Positions 34,262 to 46,514 are shown, numbered from the stretch's first letter. The stretch is 64,000 bases of DNA from Panonychus citri (GCF_014898815.1 NW_026515543.1:3658001-3722000); one strand, 5' to 3'. Numbers and translations: made by a program. Notes: a model not told the origin generated them from the sequence alone.

Positions 34262-37200
34262 CCTGTGATTCCAGGATCCTAATTGTCAATAATTAACAAC
34301 AATAACAAAGAGATGGGTTAATAATTGAAAGGGAAAGATTGAGAAGAAGTTGAAAAAAAGGATTTACCTTAATGATTAAAGGTAACATTGAATTCACAAT
34401 AAGATGTTGATAAAGATGAAAATCCGCTTATACTTTTCATGGGTTTGTTGATTCTCATTGATTGTGATTTGTTTTGATGAGAAAATTCAAAAAGAAAGAG
34501 AAATTTAGATCAATCTAGATAAAGATTATGACAACAATTAACTGAAAAGAGACAACAATCAGTAAATCAGCTTGTTCTCCTCCTTAAATCAGGGCAATAT
34601 GATTATTCAGAAATTCAATCAACTAACCAGCTAATTTTTTACTCTCTTTTTAACTTTCCTTTATATGATCACAATTAATTTCTCTCTCATCATCATCTCT
34701 AATTATGTTGCTGTTTCTATTTCTTAATCACAATCAACGGTTGGTAGATTATATTCAAAATTATTAGTCCGGGTTTATTGTTATCCAGCGTTTGTCTCTT
34801 GGTTGCAATTGGAAACAATTTAATTGTTCTCATCCCAATGATTAATTAAATAGTATCTTCTTCATCACCTCAACATCCTAGGCTTGTTAATATTAATTGT
34901 TAATGTAAATTATTACCTCGATATTCAATAAGTAACAATATTTAAACTGTTATAATAAAGATCTGTAAGTGTTGAGAGTATTTATAAAGTTAATTGTGAT
35001 GAACAAGTTTAGGGATGGAAACTGAATTAACTTAAATTGTAATTTAACGGGAAGGGTTAAATTGCTTGGGGCAATTTTCACTTTCTCAGTTGATTAGAAA
35101 AATAATATTCTGGATTCACAATTAACTGGAATAGTTTGACAGTCAATTGTAATATTTGGTTAACAAAACTAATTGTGATTTAGATGATTTCAAATTATAA
35201 TAAGCCTGATGATTGGTTAATAGTGACAATTTAAATTTGATTGTTGTCTATTGATCAAAATCCGATATGATTGTAAACCAGAAATTAAACATTTCTAAAT
35301 AATATTTATCATGATTACTTGATAATCAAAAGATCACTTTTTTGGTTAACTACTGATTGTTGATTGTTGTAAATCAAATTGACCTTTTCTGAATCGGTCA
35401 TCATTGTTGATAATCACAATAATAATGATCAAATGATAATCATAATAAGACACGATTAGATGATTTAAATGAGATTCCTGATAATCCAAGATACTAGATT
35501 AAGGTTGAATGATGATGAATCTAGTTAATCCGGTTTTGATTTTCCTTAATCATAATAGGTAATCATAATAATAAACGTTGATTATCAGAAGCGGATCTAT
35601 TATTATTTGAATTAACATCTTCACCCTGAAGCCATAATTGTTTGATTAACTGTATCCATTTAATCAGTTGAATGTAATGATTAACTAAACAGTTACCCAT
35701 TGATTTAATCAGCTTACCTTGATATTGTTACAATTTAAAGGTCAGTTTAATAGTTTACAATCAATTTTGATTGTTTCCACTATTTAATCATTGGCATTAT
35801 CGGTGAAAAAATTAACATCAACATCAAGATGATTTGTAAATCTTGGTAATAAACTGATCAGTACGAATCTTAATTGTAACAATTAAAATTTTCTGAATTT
35901 ATTTGAATTTTTAATGGTCACTAGCTGTTTAATAATCAATATATTTTTTTTTCACTAAATTATCATGAAAATGGTTATGTTAATTGTTATGATTTAGCTC
36001 ATCATTAACCTCATCATGATCGTTAACTAATCACAGAAATCCAATTGATTGTTTGATATGAATTAATGAAGGGAATGAGTTGATTGTAATAAAAGTGAAA
36101 CGATTTTCATTACAATTGTTTATGATTATTATCAATTTAAATCATGATTAAGATTGTAAACTACAACATTGATTGGATTTCATCAAATCTATTACCGATC
36201 GTGCCTCACGATCAATGTTAATTGTTGTCGTTCAATTGATAATAACACAGTGTCAAGGGTAACAATCAAGTTACAATTATTTTCTGTTCAATTTTCTACT
36301 ACGATGATTTATAAATGATAACTTGATTGTAACAGTTTATCAAAATGATGATTGAATATTATCAACCCAATTAAACGTTGATTTTACCAACAATTTATGA
36401 TTATCTGGTCATACGGAAGCAGACGGACACGATTTTGATTCACAATTAAGAATAGTGATTAACTTGAAGAGACAAAATGAATTAATAATTAACTTTATTG
36501 TAGAGTTAAGTGTTATTATCATTTCCTAGCAATTGACCAATTGAAAGTCACAATTTACTAATCATTTGTCTTTATCCAAACAATTGATTTGGTAACAATA
36601 ACCAATAATTTTCAATTCATTAGTTGAATAAACTTTCAGTGAAATGATTAAAATTTATGATGATGATTGTCACTGGTAATTTAATAATTTCAAGATAAAT
36701 TCAATTTAAACACGATACAAACAGAAATTAATTGTAACAATTAATCTTAATCACCAGAAAGCAATAAGGGTCAAAAGTTATCAGCCAGAATCTATTATAA
36801 TATTGGGTGTTAGTATTGATTAATTTTTGTTATTCTAATTCATCATTACGATGATTAATTGATTGTAAATTAAGTGAGGCTACAATTTAATGATGATCAT
36901 GTTGATTCATAAATGTTCATCTGAAAAAGGGTGTGAATCTTATAGACTTGACACCTTGAATTGAACGTAAATTTCATGATGATGAATAAGTTGCAACATG
37001 AATATCACCTTGTTCATCATGTTCATCTATCTTATATCTTGAAAATTTGATAACTTTAAAAGCTTTGACCTTGAAGGGTCATCATTATTTTCTTGAAATG
37101 ATTGAACGAAATTCAGATTAATCATGAAAATAGAATCGTATCTTATTACTATTCTTGGAAGATATTGATGAAGATAACGATGATAAAGATGATAAGGAGC

Positions 37201-38946
37201 ATGAAGATTTCTCCATCATGATGAGATTACTACAAATTGAAAAAGAAAAACTGAAAATTTTTTTTCTCGATTGATGATAAATCTTAACGATTCCCAGTTA
37301 CATTGATTAACAATCAGTATCTTGTAGTTACATTAACGTAACAATCAATTGTTAATCATCATTCATGATTGTTGTCCACTGTTTAAATATGATTATTGTG
37401 ATTATCCTTAATCGTTGGAAACAATCAGCTCTCAGCTTCTTTTATTTTTACCTTCCTTCCAATGTTATTGTTGTGATTTTTTTCTTGCTGATTATCAACA
37501 ATCAAGGTTACAATTTGCAACAAGTTAAAGGTCACTCATGATTATGATTATAATCACAATCAATATTATGTATTCTGAATTAGTAATGTTAATTGTTGCT
37601 CACATCTAATCACTATGAGTGAAAAAAAAGGAACTCGAAAACAATTTTTTCGATCGCAGGGAAATGAAACAGTTAATTGTTCACTAATTTCTGAATTTAT
37701 ATCAACTGATTAACCGGAGCTTGGGATTATCTTAATTGCTGTGCTGTTTTTTTCACTTTTAACATTGAACAATCAGTGATAATTAACTGTTTCAATGGTT
37801 AATCTGGTTTACCTTTTTGTGGTGAAAACAAAAAAAAATTGATATTGAAAAGTTAATTTTGTTATTTTTTCTAACCAAATGATTAGTTAATTGTTGGGAT
37901 AATTTATTATTTTTATCATATCGATTTGAAAGATGTGTCTTACAATTAGCTAATTGTTATTACCCGCAAGGTTATCTCATAATCATTATCAAGGTTAATC
38001 ATTATTGATGATTATTGTTGATGTTACTGATTTAGTTTCATCATCTAATTTAATTGTCGTAATTAAATACTTTCATTTTAATCATCTTAACTCGTTCACT
38101 AATCAAAAGTTACACAAACAATCAATTCACTAATTCAATATCCCGGCTCTTACTCTTAATTCAATCAAAATTAATAATTTACAAACTAATTATTATCATT
38201 TCATATTAATAGTAACAATTAATAATAATGACAATTTAGACTGATTATCTCATTGATTAATTGTCTGGTTCAATCAACTAATTTATGTTACAATTAATTG
38301 ATGACCAAGTGTTGTAATAATTAAACATTGGAAAACTTTTTCATTCTCATCACAATTAATTGTGTTTTAAAGGCAATGATTAAGATTCTCATTGATTAAA
38401 ATGAACTCAATTAACATTATTTTTATTCTTAATTGTCTCTCTTTCGATATCATTAAACTCTTTTAATTGTAACAATTAAGGTTAAAATTAAACTTTTTCT
38501 ATCCATTCAAATCAATAATTGGTGAATAAAAAAAAAACTTTTCATCAACTTGAACTTTTTTTCGTAACATCTTAATTGTTGTTGATTGTTGTTAATTTCC
38601 TGGCCACAATTAAATCATCTTCAACCTTTTCTTATAATATTTCAATTTTCCTTCAAGTTAAATTCTGACCTTAAGTGACCAAATGATTAGAATTAACAAT
38701 CAAATGATTTCACAGTAAAATCTGAACAATTTAATAATTGTAAAGTCCAAAAAATGTATATTAATTAATCAATGATGATTGTTATTACAAAAATAGTTTA
38801 CTAATTGTTATAAAACGATGTAATTATTAGTTTATAAGGGAAAAAGTTTACAATTGGATTTATTAATAAATCTAATTGTTATTTTAATGTAGCTTTTTGA
38901 AGACAATCAACTAATTGTTTGTGTTTTTTTCGTTGATAATTAACAG

Positions 38947-41628
38947 ATATTCATGTTCATTGGGATGATTGTGCCCAATTTTTGGACACCTCTTCATGAC
39001 AATGTGATCACTTGGTTTGCTTTAATTGAAGGTTTCCTTTTGCCGATATCTTTATATTTAACTGATGATAATTTTCGTGATGCCGTTAAACTGTCCTTCC
39101 GTCGGTCATCTGGTTCATCTGGTTGTTTGACCTCAAGTGGAGGTGGAGGATTAGCAATTAATCCATCATCATCCTCATGGTCGGAAAAATATGCTAAATC
39201 AGGATTAATAAACTCTAAATCACATCAAGGGTTTGCCTTTCATTATAATGATTTCGTCCTAATTGACAAACCTTACCTTGGATTAATGAAATCCCCTGAG
39301 GCTAAACGGAGCCCATCAACTTTAAATTTGGTCACTTCATCGACATCTCGAAGCCCTTATCCAGGTCGTCATAATCAATCATCAACTGATAATAGATCAC
39401 AATCACAATTACATTTAAATTCAATTGTCGGTGGTGTTAATAGACATAATCATGGCTCATCACTATCGATTAACGCTGTTGGTGCAGCAATTACTAAATC
39501 ATCTTCATCAATTGGTCTATTTGCTAATCATCATCATTATCATCAACCTCATCATCTAAAGGGACAATTATCCAGAAAAACGTCACATTTATCATCGTCC
39601 AACAATTATATCACCGAATTGTCAAAGAAGCAAACACAATCGGGATTAACTCAATTCAATCAATATCTAACAAATAATTCAACAATTAACTCACAATTAA
39701 CTCGATCTGATGATTCTATCAAGAAGGAAAAAATTCCCTCTTTGGCAAGAATATCACCAATGACCTGGTCAGTTAATGGCGACAATTGGCATTTCTCTTC
39801 ATCATCGACCGTTGACCGGAAGATGATGGCCTCGACCATGGAGTTGACCACTCCAATCGGTGGTGGACAACAGGATAATCAAGATGATACTCTGATAATT
39901 AATGATGATAATGACAAAGGAAGATTGATTGGGAAGAGTAAAAAGTCTGATGGTAAACGAAAATCAAACGAAGTGAAAGATTTTAACAAAAAAGAGAAAC
40001 AATTAAACAATTTAATCAACCATTCTAATCGTTTCAACAATCAAGATGATGATGATATTATCGATGATGATGAGCATATTTATGCAACACTTAAGGTCAG
40101 ATCAGTTGGTGATTCTAATTCTGATTATGGTCGATGTAAAGATGCAATTAAATCATCGTCTCAACAACCACAATTAAGGAAACCAGAAAATTCAGTTAAT
40201 TTTGATGATGATGCTTCAATTTCACAATTATCATTCACAACCAATGCTAATGATGATTTTGAATTTCATGATACAAGAGAATCTGGTTCAGCAATTTATA
40301 CTAAATCAGATAATCTTGGTAATTGTCCAGCTAATGGTAAACAATTAGGGGACGTTGAAAGTGGTGAATCAACTTCATCAGGTGAAGATGTTTCAATAAT
40401 TACAAGTGATTCTTGTTCAACAAGTGACTCCGAAAGTGACAATCAACCAACAACATCCAACCAAAAATCGCAATTAAATCAAAAATCATCTGTTAATTAT
40501 ATGTCTCATCAACAATTGTATCCATCCCGTGGTAATCACTATCATCTGCAACCAAATCGTCATCATTATTCATCACAATTAGCATTAACACCTAATCATC
40601 TTCATCTTAATCATCTTCAAATGGAGAAAGGAAACTTTTATGTTTCCAAAACTGCCAATCTAATTGCAGCCAATCCAATTTTAGGAGGATTAATTAATCG
40701 TAATAAGTCACGATCATCGTCCCAAATTGTTAATCCAAATAATATTCTTAATGGTAACAATCAGTTAGGAGGAGGAATAGGAGAGGAGAAACGCCGAGGG
40801 TGGCAGTTTTTTTCCGCCAGTGATTTGCATCTATTGGACACTAATAATGGACAATCAGTTAATCAATTACCAACTTCGTCGACATCAGTAATTAAGGAAA
40901 ATCTTCCTTCGTCCAAACAACAGGACTCACATTTTATCAATCCATTGAGTAATCATTACTATTATAATGGGAAGGATAAATTGGCCAGTGGTCAAGTTAC
41001 TGGTCCTAGTAAAGGAGTAATTGGCTCACGAAGGTCAATGAGTGAGACTAATTTATCACCAGGACGGACAATTAGTCAATTTATTCAACAACAGCAACAA
41101 TCAATTTATGGTTCAAGAGATGCTGGATTATATCATTTGAACAGATCGACTCATAATAGGATTCATTTACCATTTGACCCTAATTATCCCGCTCATATTA
41201 ATCATAATCAGCAACATGATACTAATTCAAGTGACAGTACAAATTCAAGTGGCAGTAGTTTTGGACCTGGTGATCGTGTTAATCGTAAACGATTTGCTAA
41301 TTTAATTACTGGTGGTGAGGCTTCTGATCGTCGGTTAGAACGGATTAGTAGCTTTTCAAAAAATCGACCTCGAATTCGAGCTCAAAAGTATCAATTAAAT
41401 CGTCGAGCAGCGGCAACTGCGGCCAAAAGACAGGAATCAATTAAAGAGCTATCGGTTGATTATCGACGTAATTGTGTTGGTTCACGTTTATCACTCACCC
41501 AACAGGATTTAATTAGTGGACCAAGTGAACAATTAGGAGCTTTTGTCAGTGTCAAATCAATGCCCGATTTAACAATCAACAGTTACCTGCCAATTTACAA
41601 TCAATTGTCGTCAATTAACAAGCATTAA
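38947..41628 (+). CDS. Orphan class A GPCR, coding exon 2 (end of TM6, TM7, long C-terminal tail)
   Basis: The acceptor AACAG| at 38,946 opens a phase-0 exon, matching the phase-0 donor at 9,743, and the join completes TM6. TM7 follows at once, then the helix-8-like segment with Asp-Asn-Phe-Arg. The remaining ~830 residues are a cytoplasmic tail rich in Ser, Asn, His and acidic clusters, with basic Ser-containing stretches that could be phosphorylated or bind scaffolds (for example the RRSMSE region). There is no other hydrophobic segment. The exon adds 893 residues and stops at 41,628. Such a long tail is unusual for a class A receptor. It is open throughout and contains low-complexity but varied sequence, so I take it as real. 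The role (signalling or scaffolding) is inferred only from topology. Confidence 0.85.
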   Translation: MFMFIGMIVPNFWTPLHDNVITWFALIEGFLLPISLYLTDDNFRDAVKLSFRRSSGSSGCLTSSGGGGLAINPSSSSWSEKYAKSGLINSKSHQGFAFHYNDFVLIDKPYLGLMKSPEAKRSPSTLNLVTSSTSRSPYPGRHNQSSTDNRSQSQLHLNSIVGGVNRHNHGSSLSINAVGAAITKSSSSIGLFANHHHYHQPHHLKGQLSRKTSHLSSSNNYITELSKKQTQSGLTQFNQYLTNNSTINSQLTRSDDSIKKEKIPSLARISPMTWSVNGDNWHFSSSSTVDRKMMASTMELTTPIGGGQQDNQDDTLIINDDNDKGRLIGKSKKSDGKRKSNEVKDFNKKEKQLNNLINHSNRFNNQDDDDIIDDDEHIYATLKVRSVGDSNSDYGRCKDAIKSSSQQPQLRKPENSVNFDDDASISQLSFTTNANDDFEFHDTRESGSAIYTKSDNLGNCPANGKQLGDVESGESTSSGEDVSIITSDSCSTSDSESDNQPTTSNQKSQLNQKSSVNYMSHQQLYPSRGNHYHLQPNRHHYSSQLALTPNHLHLNHLQMEKGNFYVSKTANLIAANPILGGLINRNKSRSSSQIVNPNNILNGNNQLGGGIGEEKRRGWQFFSASDLHLLDTNNGQSVNQLPTSSTSVIKENLPSSKQQDSHFINPLSNHYYYNGKDKLASGQVTGPSKGVIGSRRSMSETNLSPGRTISQFIQQQQQSIYGSRDAGLYHLNRSTHNRIHLPFDPNYPAHINHNQQHDTNSSDSTNSSGSSFGPGDRVNRKRFANLITGGEASDRRLERISSFSKNRPRIRAQKYQLNRRAAATAAKRQESIKELSVDYRRNCVGSRLSLTQQDLISGPSEQLGAFVSVKSMPDLTINSYLPIYNQLSSINKH

Positions 41629-42166
41629 AGTTTTTTCTGTCACCCAACAAGATCGACAATCAATCGGATTTGATTTTAATCATCAACAATACAATTTAAA
41701 TTGTCGCCATTTTGTTTGATTCCAGTTTTTTGTTTATCCTCATTGATTCAACGATATTACCAAATGCATCCTAATAATTATTAAGGATACGAATTAATTG
41801 AACTACTCTCATATTGGATAAGTCAATTTGTGCCAATTAATCCAATGATAAATTATAATTGTAATGTCACCATTTACATAACAATCAACTGATTTTCAGA
41901 GACCCAAATGAGTTTAACCCATTCGGTTGTCATTTTGAACACTTAAAATTTGAATTGCACTTTGTTTATATTGTAATATGAATTTTTTATACTATTTTTG
42001 TGTTTATTTAACATTATTAGTCCAACAATATAATTAAAATAAAGTTACAATTTATTTGGACTGATTAATTCATTATAATTGGAATGAAAGATTAGAATTG
42101 ATCATTGACAACAATTTCTCTGTTCGAGTTGATGTTCAGAGAGATTCTTATTTTCTCCTTCTACAA
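41629..42166. other. 3' flank of the GPCR gene
   Basis: AT-rich, no coding potential seen. An AATAAA-like context (AAAATAAAG near 42,038-42,046) could serve for polyadenylation of the receptor mRNA. Confidence 0.4.
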
Positions 42167-43625
42167 GGCATTTCACCAAGTTTCCAAAAAGTTTTTCTTG
42201 AATAACTTTTTTGTTTTTGATTGTTGAGACCCCATACTCGAGTTATGGTAGTTTGGGCCATACTCAATTGTCATATTAAAATATCAAGGTCATTCCGGTC
42301 ATTCTGTTAGGATAAGGTTTCAAGGTCATTTGGTGGACACAATCGATTCAAATTAAAAAAAACCTCATGTGCCTAAATCAAAAAGGTTTTTTTAATCTCA
42401 CAGTCTTTGTTACGAGCAGATTAATGAAAGTTGAATAAAAAGGATTCCGCATCAAAAACACTATATCTCTGCAACTAAAAATGTACCCCGAGTGAGAATA
42501 AATTTTGAATTAATTTCATCAATAAGTAAAAGAGATCCTGAGATAATTTGTAACTATTAGGTCATTATTAATTCTTTCAACAATGAATGTCAACGATTAA
42601 CCTGATGATTGTTTATTTTGATTTTTTATCAGTTTTATCAATTGCGACAATTTTTTATACTGATGAAAGGTAAGGAGAAATTATTGATTTCTTTCATAAA
42701 GATCATCTCGATTTGATGGTAAGTATTGTATTTATTTCTGTTGATTTAAACGACACATAAATGAGAATTTTCTACCAAATTTAAACCACAGTTTCATTGT
42801 TTGCTCCATCAATGCAGATTGATGATTCTCTCAAGTAAAGTCATTTTCATTGACTCGTAAATGTATTATCACAATATGCAGAAAGATCTTGAAGAAAATT
42901 AAACTCTCTACACTTCAGTTTAAAGTCAGGTAAGAAATGAGTTTTACAAAGACGAAAACTTTTCTTATTGATGAAATTAATTTAGAATTTATTCTCATTC
43001 GTAGTAGATAATCCATCTTGAAAATTTGACTGTAAACTGTGCTGCATTAGCTCATTTACTCGCCAATGCAAATAAAATTAAAGGCTTGAGCTGTATAGAT
43101 TATCGATTTAAACTGAATCCCGAACGACACATCTTGAAAATATAAGAATAAAGAATAACATAGTTTCTGAGCGATATTCAATTATTGAATTAATAATGAC
43201 CTGATACTAGTAGTTAGAAATTATCTCAGGACTTTTGGTGTTGAAAAATTGAAATGTCTTGGAAATTCTTTCAAGGTCATCTGAAGGTGATATAGTTATG
43301 TTCTCACATTGTTCATCCCTGGAAAATTAGTTTAGAGAATTTTGTTATCACAGTTCTTGAGATATTACAGTTTAATTGAATAACTGTTGCAAATCTCCTA
43401 TCCAATAAATTCATCTTGACGTGCATAGTCAAGCTCATAGAAACCTCAAAATTTGCCATTAGTATCTCTGAACATTCATTACCTCCAGATGACCTTGAAA
43501 CGCTCTCTTTCAACAATGCCCTTGATCTTTTTATATGACAATTGAGTATCGCTCAAACTCATACCACTCAAGTCTCGAGTCTCTTATTTGCTAAGAAAAT
43601 CCCAAAAAACATTGGTAAAATAGCT
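42167..43625. mobile_element. Diverged large inverted-repeat (foldback-like) element
   Basis: The outer ~190 bp on the left (42,167-42,350) and the reverse complement of ~43,480-43,625 are clearly homologous. They share TACTCAATTGTCATAT, GATCAAG/TATCAAG next to GTCATT-type sequence, and TTTCAAGGTCAT. A second shared block, GAGATAATTT...AGGTCATTATTAATT, occurs at 42,539-42,573 and in reverse complement at about 43,190-43,235. The arms are therefore at least ~430 bp with indels and roughly 70-80 % similarity by eye. No transposase, no clean termini and no target duplication were found. It directly adjoins the partial gene duplicate that starts at 43,729. Confidence 0.6.
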
Positions 43626-43728
43626 GAATAGCCCTGTATTTCCACTCACTTGGTGTATTTTCATGATAAAATGAATTTTTGAGTTGATAAAATGAATTTG
43701 GTCTACAACGAACTCCTTTCAGTTGGCA

Positions 43729-44430
43729 AATTCTGTCACATTTCATTTTTCCCTTTAATTGAACTCATTGAATTTTCATGGTGACATTTTATTTATTATT
43801 TTTATTCATCAGTGTAAAGACAATTTTACACCTCGATGAGAGATGACGAGGTTTTATGTTAAAGAAGACAAATATATCACATGTAGGCTACATCAAATTA
43901 GTTTAATGATTGGTTTGTATTTGTGTTTACGTCTCATCAGATTTTACCAATTTTACGAAGAGGAAGAAACTTTTGTCGCTTTTGTCGTTTTTACCTCAGA
44001 AATAACCTTGAGGTGAAGGGCCACCGTTAAATGGCACCTGATCGGGCATCACTTGTGGGTAACCTCCCATTCGAGGAATGAATTGTGGGTGCATAGAACC
44101 ATCGTTAATGGGAGCATTATACCTCGGCATTCCCATGTCCCCTGGCATTCGCATTCGATGATTGTTCATGTAATTATCGCCTGGATTCATGAATGGAGGT
44201 TGTTGTTACTGTTGTTGTTGTTGTTGTGGCGGTGGTGGATGTGGACCATTATCCATACGAGGGCCACCATAATTGTATGGGCTACAATTCATCATGTTGG
44301 CAGGTCTCATTGGTGGATCCAAGGGTCCTGGTCCAGGTTTTCATTGTCCTTTGAGTGGAACTCTCATCATATGGAGGAAATGAGTATCTTTGAGGGCCCT
44401 CTGAGTTCCAATCCTTAACCTAATTTTATA
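43729..44430 (-). pseudogene. Decayed mosaic copy of the 3' end of the Q/P-rich gene
   Basis: Near-identical to 51,859-52,470 including the 3' flank, then rearranged after about 44,335. The last 64 codons of the Q/P-rich protein are readable at 43,996-44,190. Upstream, the Gln run contains an in-frame TAA and the sequence loses the frame. Diagnostic positions are mixed: the QFIPRM coding, the CTG-interrupted Gln tract and CTCATTGGTGG match exon 1 of the intact gene, while the C terminus (VMPDQVPF...PQGYF) and 3' flank match exon 2. No start, no exon 1. Non-functional as a full protein. Confidence 0.8.
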
Positions 44431-44489
44431 TAAATTGGATTAAAATTGATTAACTAATCGAATAAATTTGTGTCCATAGTAAAGCGGCT

Positions 44490-44690
44490 ACAGCTCTTAG
44501 GTAAAACATGCGACAATGAATGAAAAGTTTAAATGTTTTCTCACCATTTCCTATTATAATTTAAGAGATTCAGGATTACAATGTATTTAAAATAAAGATG
44601 TAATTGATGTTTGACTGATGAGGAGATTGTTGAATATGATGAATTGATGATTACGATGATATATTGTTAGCACAGTTCGATGGATGGATA
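44490..44690 (-). pseudogene. Decayed copy of exon 1 of the Ly6-like gene
   Basis: Similar to 48,241-48,445, including AATGAATGAAA-GTTTAAATGTTTTCTCACCA and TTAGCACAGTTCGATGGATG. Relative to the intact exon it lacks the bases for residues 2-4 and has a frameshift that brings in a TAA after about 16 codons; the donor site is also altered. It sits just downstream of GTF2H3 and next to the Q/P-rich copy. Confidence 0.75.
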
Positions 44691-44733
44691 AAGGATGAGG
44701 AAGAATAAATTGAATTTGATGAGTGATTACATT

Positions 44734-45696
44734 TTACTTGGCTTTTGCTTGTTTTCTTTTCATTTTCACTCCGGTCGGAAGTGGACCAAGCTTGAATACG
44801 GTATTACAGGTTGAGCAAATTGGTGAGAATGAGCAAAATATTGATAAACAAACGGAACAAACATAACCAATGTCCACTAGATTTCGATGACAAAAACAGG
44901 CCGCTTTGTATGAAACCTTTTTCTGTGAAGGAAGAACCAATTTTTTCCTAATTTCTGAGTCAGGTAACATTGCCCATATCAAGTATTCCAAAAAAGCATT
45001 AACATTGGCGACTCTTAAATAAATTCCATTGGTTAGATCGCAGCCTTGTTGAAATATCGACATGGGAATTTTACTTGCGATAATGTGTTTCACATCTTCT
45101 GGTTCATCGGGTGAGAGGACACACGAATCAATGATAATTCCCAATTTTTGAGCGGTGAAATAAACATTCATGAAATTCATATACTGTGAGGTGAAAGCGG
45201 TTGAATCGTAATTACTAGCAGCAATAACAGCCATTCTGGAAGAGTCAACATCAGCCTTGTGTCTTTGAATACAACACATTCCCATGGCCAAAGCACCAGA
45301 AATCAATGGCTGAGGTTTAATCAAATCACCATTTCTAGATTGATGAATTTCCTCCAGTAAAGATCTACATTGTCGAACAACTTTCTTTATCTGACTATGA
45401 ATAGTTTTTGAGAGAATCGAGAACAGCTCATATTGACCATTTGTCGGTCCTTTCAGGTCACTTGAATCATCATTTTCGATTGGATAAAGAACCGTATTCC
45501 CATTACAATGTGATCCAATAACATGAAGCATATTTTCATTGTTCATCAACAAGTGAATATTACAAAATGAGATCAACGAGTTTAACCAAATCTCATAAGA
45601 GGAATCATTACGTTGTAGAAGGTACAGATTAGGTGATAGATCAATGATAATAATAAGATGAGTCCTTTTTTGCTTTTCTATTTCAACAACTTCCAT
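44734..45696 (-). CDS. GTF2H3: General transcription factor IIH subunit 3 (p34 / Tfb4)
   Basis: A 320-residue protein, close to the ~300-310 residues usual for this family. It is the p34 subunit of the TFIIH core, acting with p44 in transcription initiation and nucleotide excision repair in the nucleus. The von Willebrand A-like fold covers about residues 12-245, beginning LIIIIDLSPN, with SQYMNFMNVYFTAQK and a conserved QQGCDLTNGIYLRV block. The C-terminal C4 zinc region has CFCH at 267-270, CSVC at 280-283 and CSTC at 294-297, with the highly conserved IGYVCSVCLSIFC. The tail is basic (KMKRKQAKAK). I chose the Met at 45,696; the frame is open 35 codons further upstream, but that part is hydrophobic and unlike the family. 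Single exon. Confidence 0.95.
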   Translation of the reverse strand: MEVVEIEKQKRTHLIIIIDLSPNLYLLQRNDSSYEIWLNSLISFCNIHLLMNNENMLHVIGSHCNGNTVLYPIENDDSSDLKGPTNGQYELFSILSKTIHSQIKKVVRQCRSLLEEIHQSRNGDLIKPQPLISGALAMGMCCIQRHKADVDSSRMAVIAASNYDSTAFTSQYMNFMNVYFTAQKLGIIIDSCVLSPDEPEDVKHIIASKIPMSIFQQGCDLTNGIYLRVANVNAFLEYLIWAMLPDSEIRKKLVLPSQKKVSYKAACFCHRNLVDIGYVCSVCLSIFCSFSPICSTCNTVFKLGPLPTGVKMKRKQAKAK

Positions 45697-46514
45697 AGTT
45701 AATTCAAAGTAATTAGAAAATAACAATTTGGGACTCACAAAATCATATGGAAAATAAATCAAAACAATCAATTTATTTTCCATTCGCAACACTACCGCCA
45801 TCTATTGATGGAATAGAACATTAGACTTTTAATCTCTTTTTCAAAATCGATTTTCTTTTTTAATTTCTTCAGTTAAACTAATCCTTAATTGTTGGAAATT
45901 TTCAAAGTATTTTCTATTATTCAATTTGATGAATGAACTTGTTGGTTGGAGGAATTTTAGTTTGTCATTAATAGCTAATGAAAAGACAAAAAATTTACAT
46001 CAATTAGTAATTTGATTGGAACAAAAAAAAAGTTAATTATTAATAATTAGAATGAAATTTTCTTTTATTGTCAAATTGATTTAACATGTTTATTTTTAGT
46101 TGATTGTTTCAGGATAATTAAGAAAAAAATGTGTTGATGATCTCGAATCTTTGGACAACAATTTGAATTAAAAGGTGTAAAACAATTAACGATAAATTAA
46201 GATTGTTAATCCGGTGATTTATTAATTTTGTGACATTTTACAAGTTTAAAGTGACTGAATGAGTTAAGTGATGAAGATGATAATGAATGAAGAGGAAGAT
46301 CATGTCAGTGAATTACCATATGATTAGTTTACAGTTATAATTATTAATATATTGATCGCAATTAAATCAATACCTGATGTTGTTGAAGAAAAAACTTAAA
46401 TTAAAGCAAAGAGGCAGAGAAAACAATTGCATTTGTATCAACTGGATTAAAGTAAACTATCATCAGTATGATTGAATTTGTGCTTTAAAATGGATAATAA
46501 AGGTTGAGAGGTGA

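Larger units (their letters stand above)
9744..38946 (+). other. 29.2-kb intron of the GPCR gene
   Basis: GTAAGT donor and AACAG acceptor, phase 0. It contains a MITE (11,414-11,954), a (TC)n tract, an antisense Ty3/gypsy element (13,051-22,489), a long (GA)n tract, and a nested minus-strand gene (34,102-33,484). The stretches 9,744-11,411, 11,957-13,045, 22,495-33,483 and 34,262-38,946 are AT-rich DNA packed with TTAATTGT/ACAATTAA and ATCATC words. I see no further exon or ORF there with protein-like composition. An unrecognised small exon inside the intron cannot be excluded, but TM6 reads cleanly across the junction without one. Confidence 0.75.

Noticed and set aside
43313..43516. 67-codon minus-strand open frame
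   Set aside because: Lies in an arm of the inverted-repeat element; short, with no recognisable motif.
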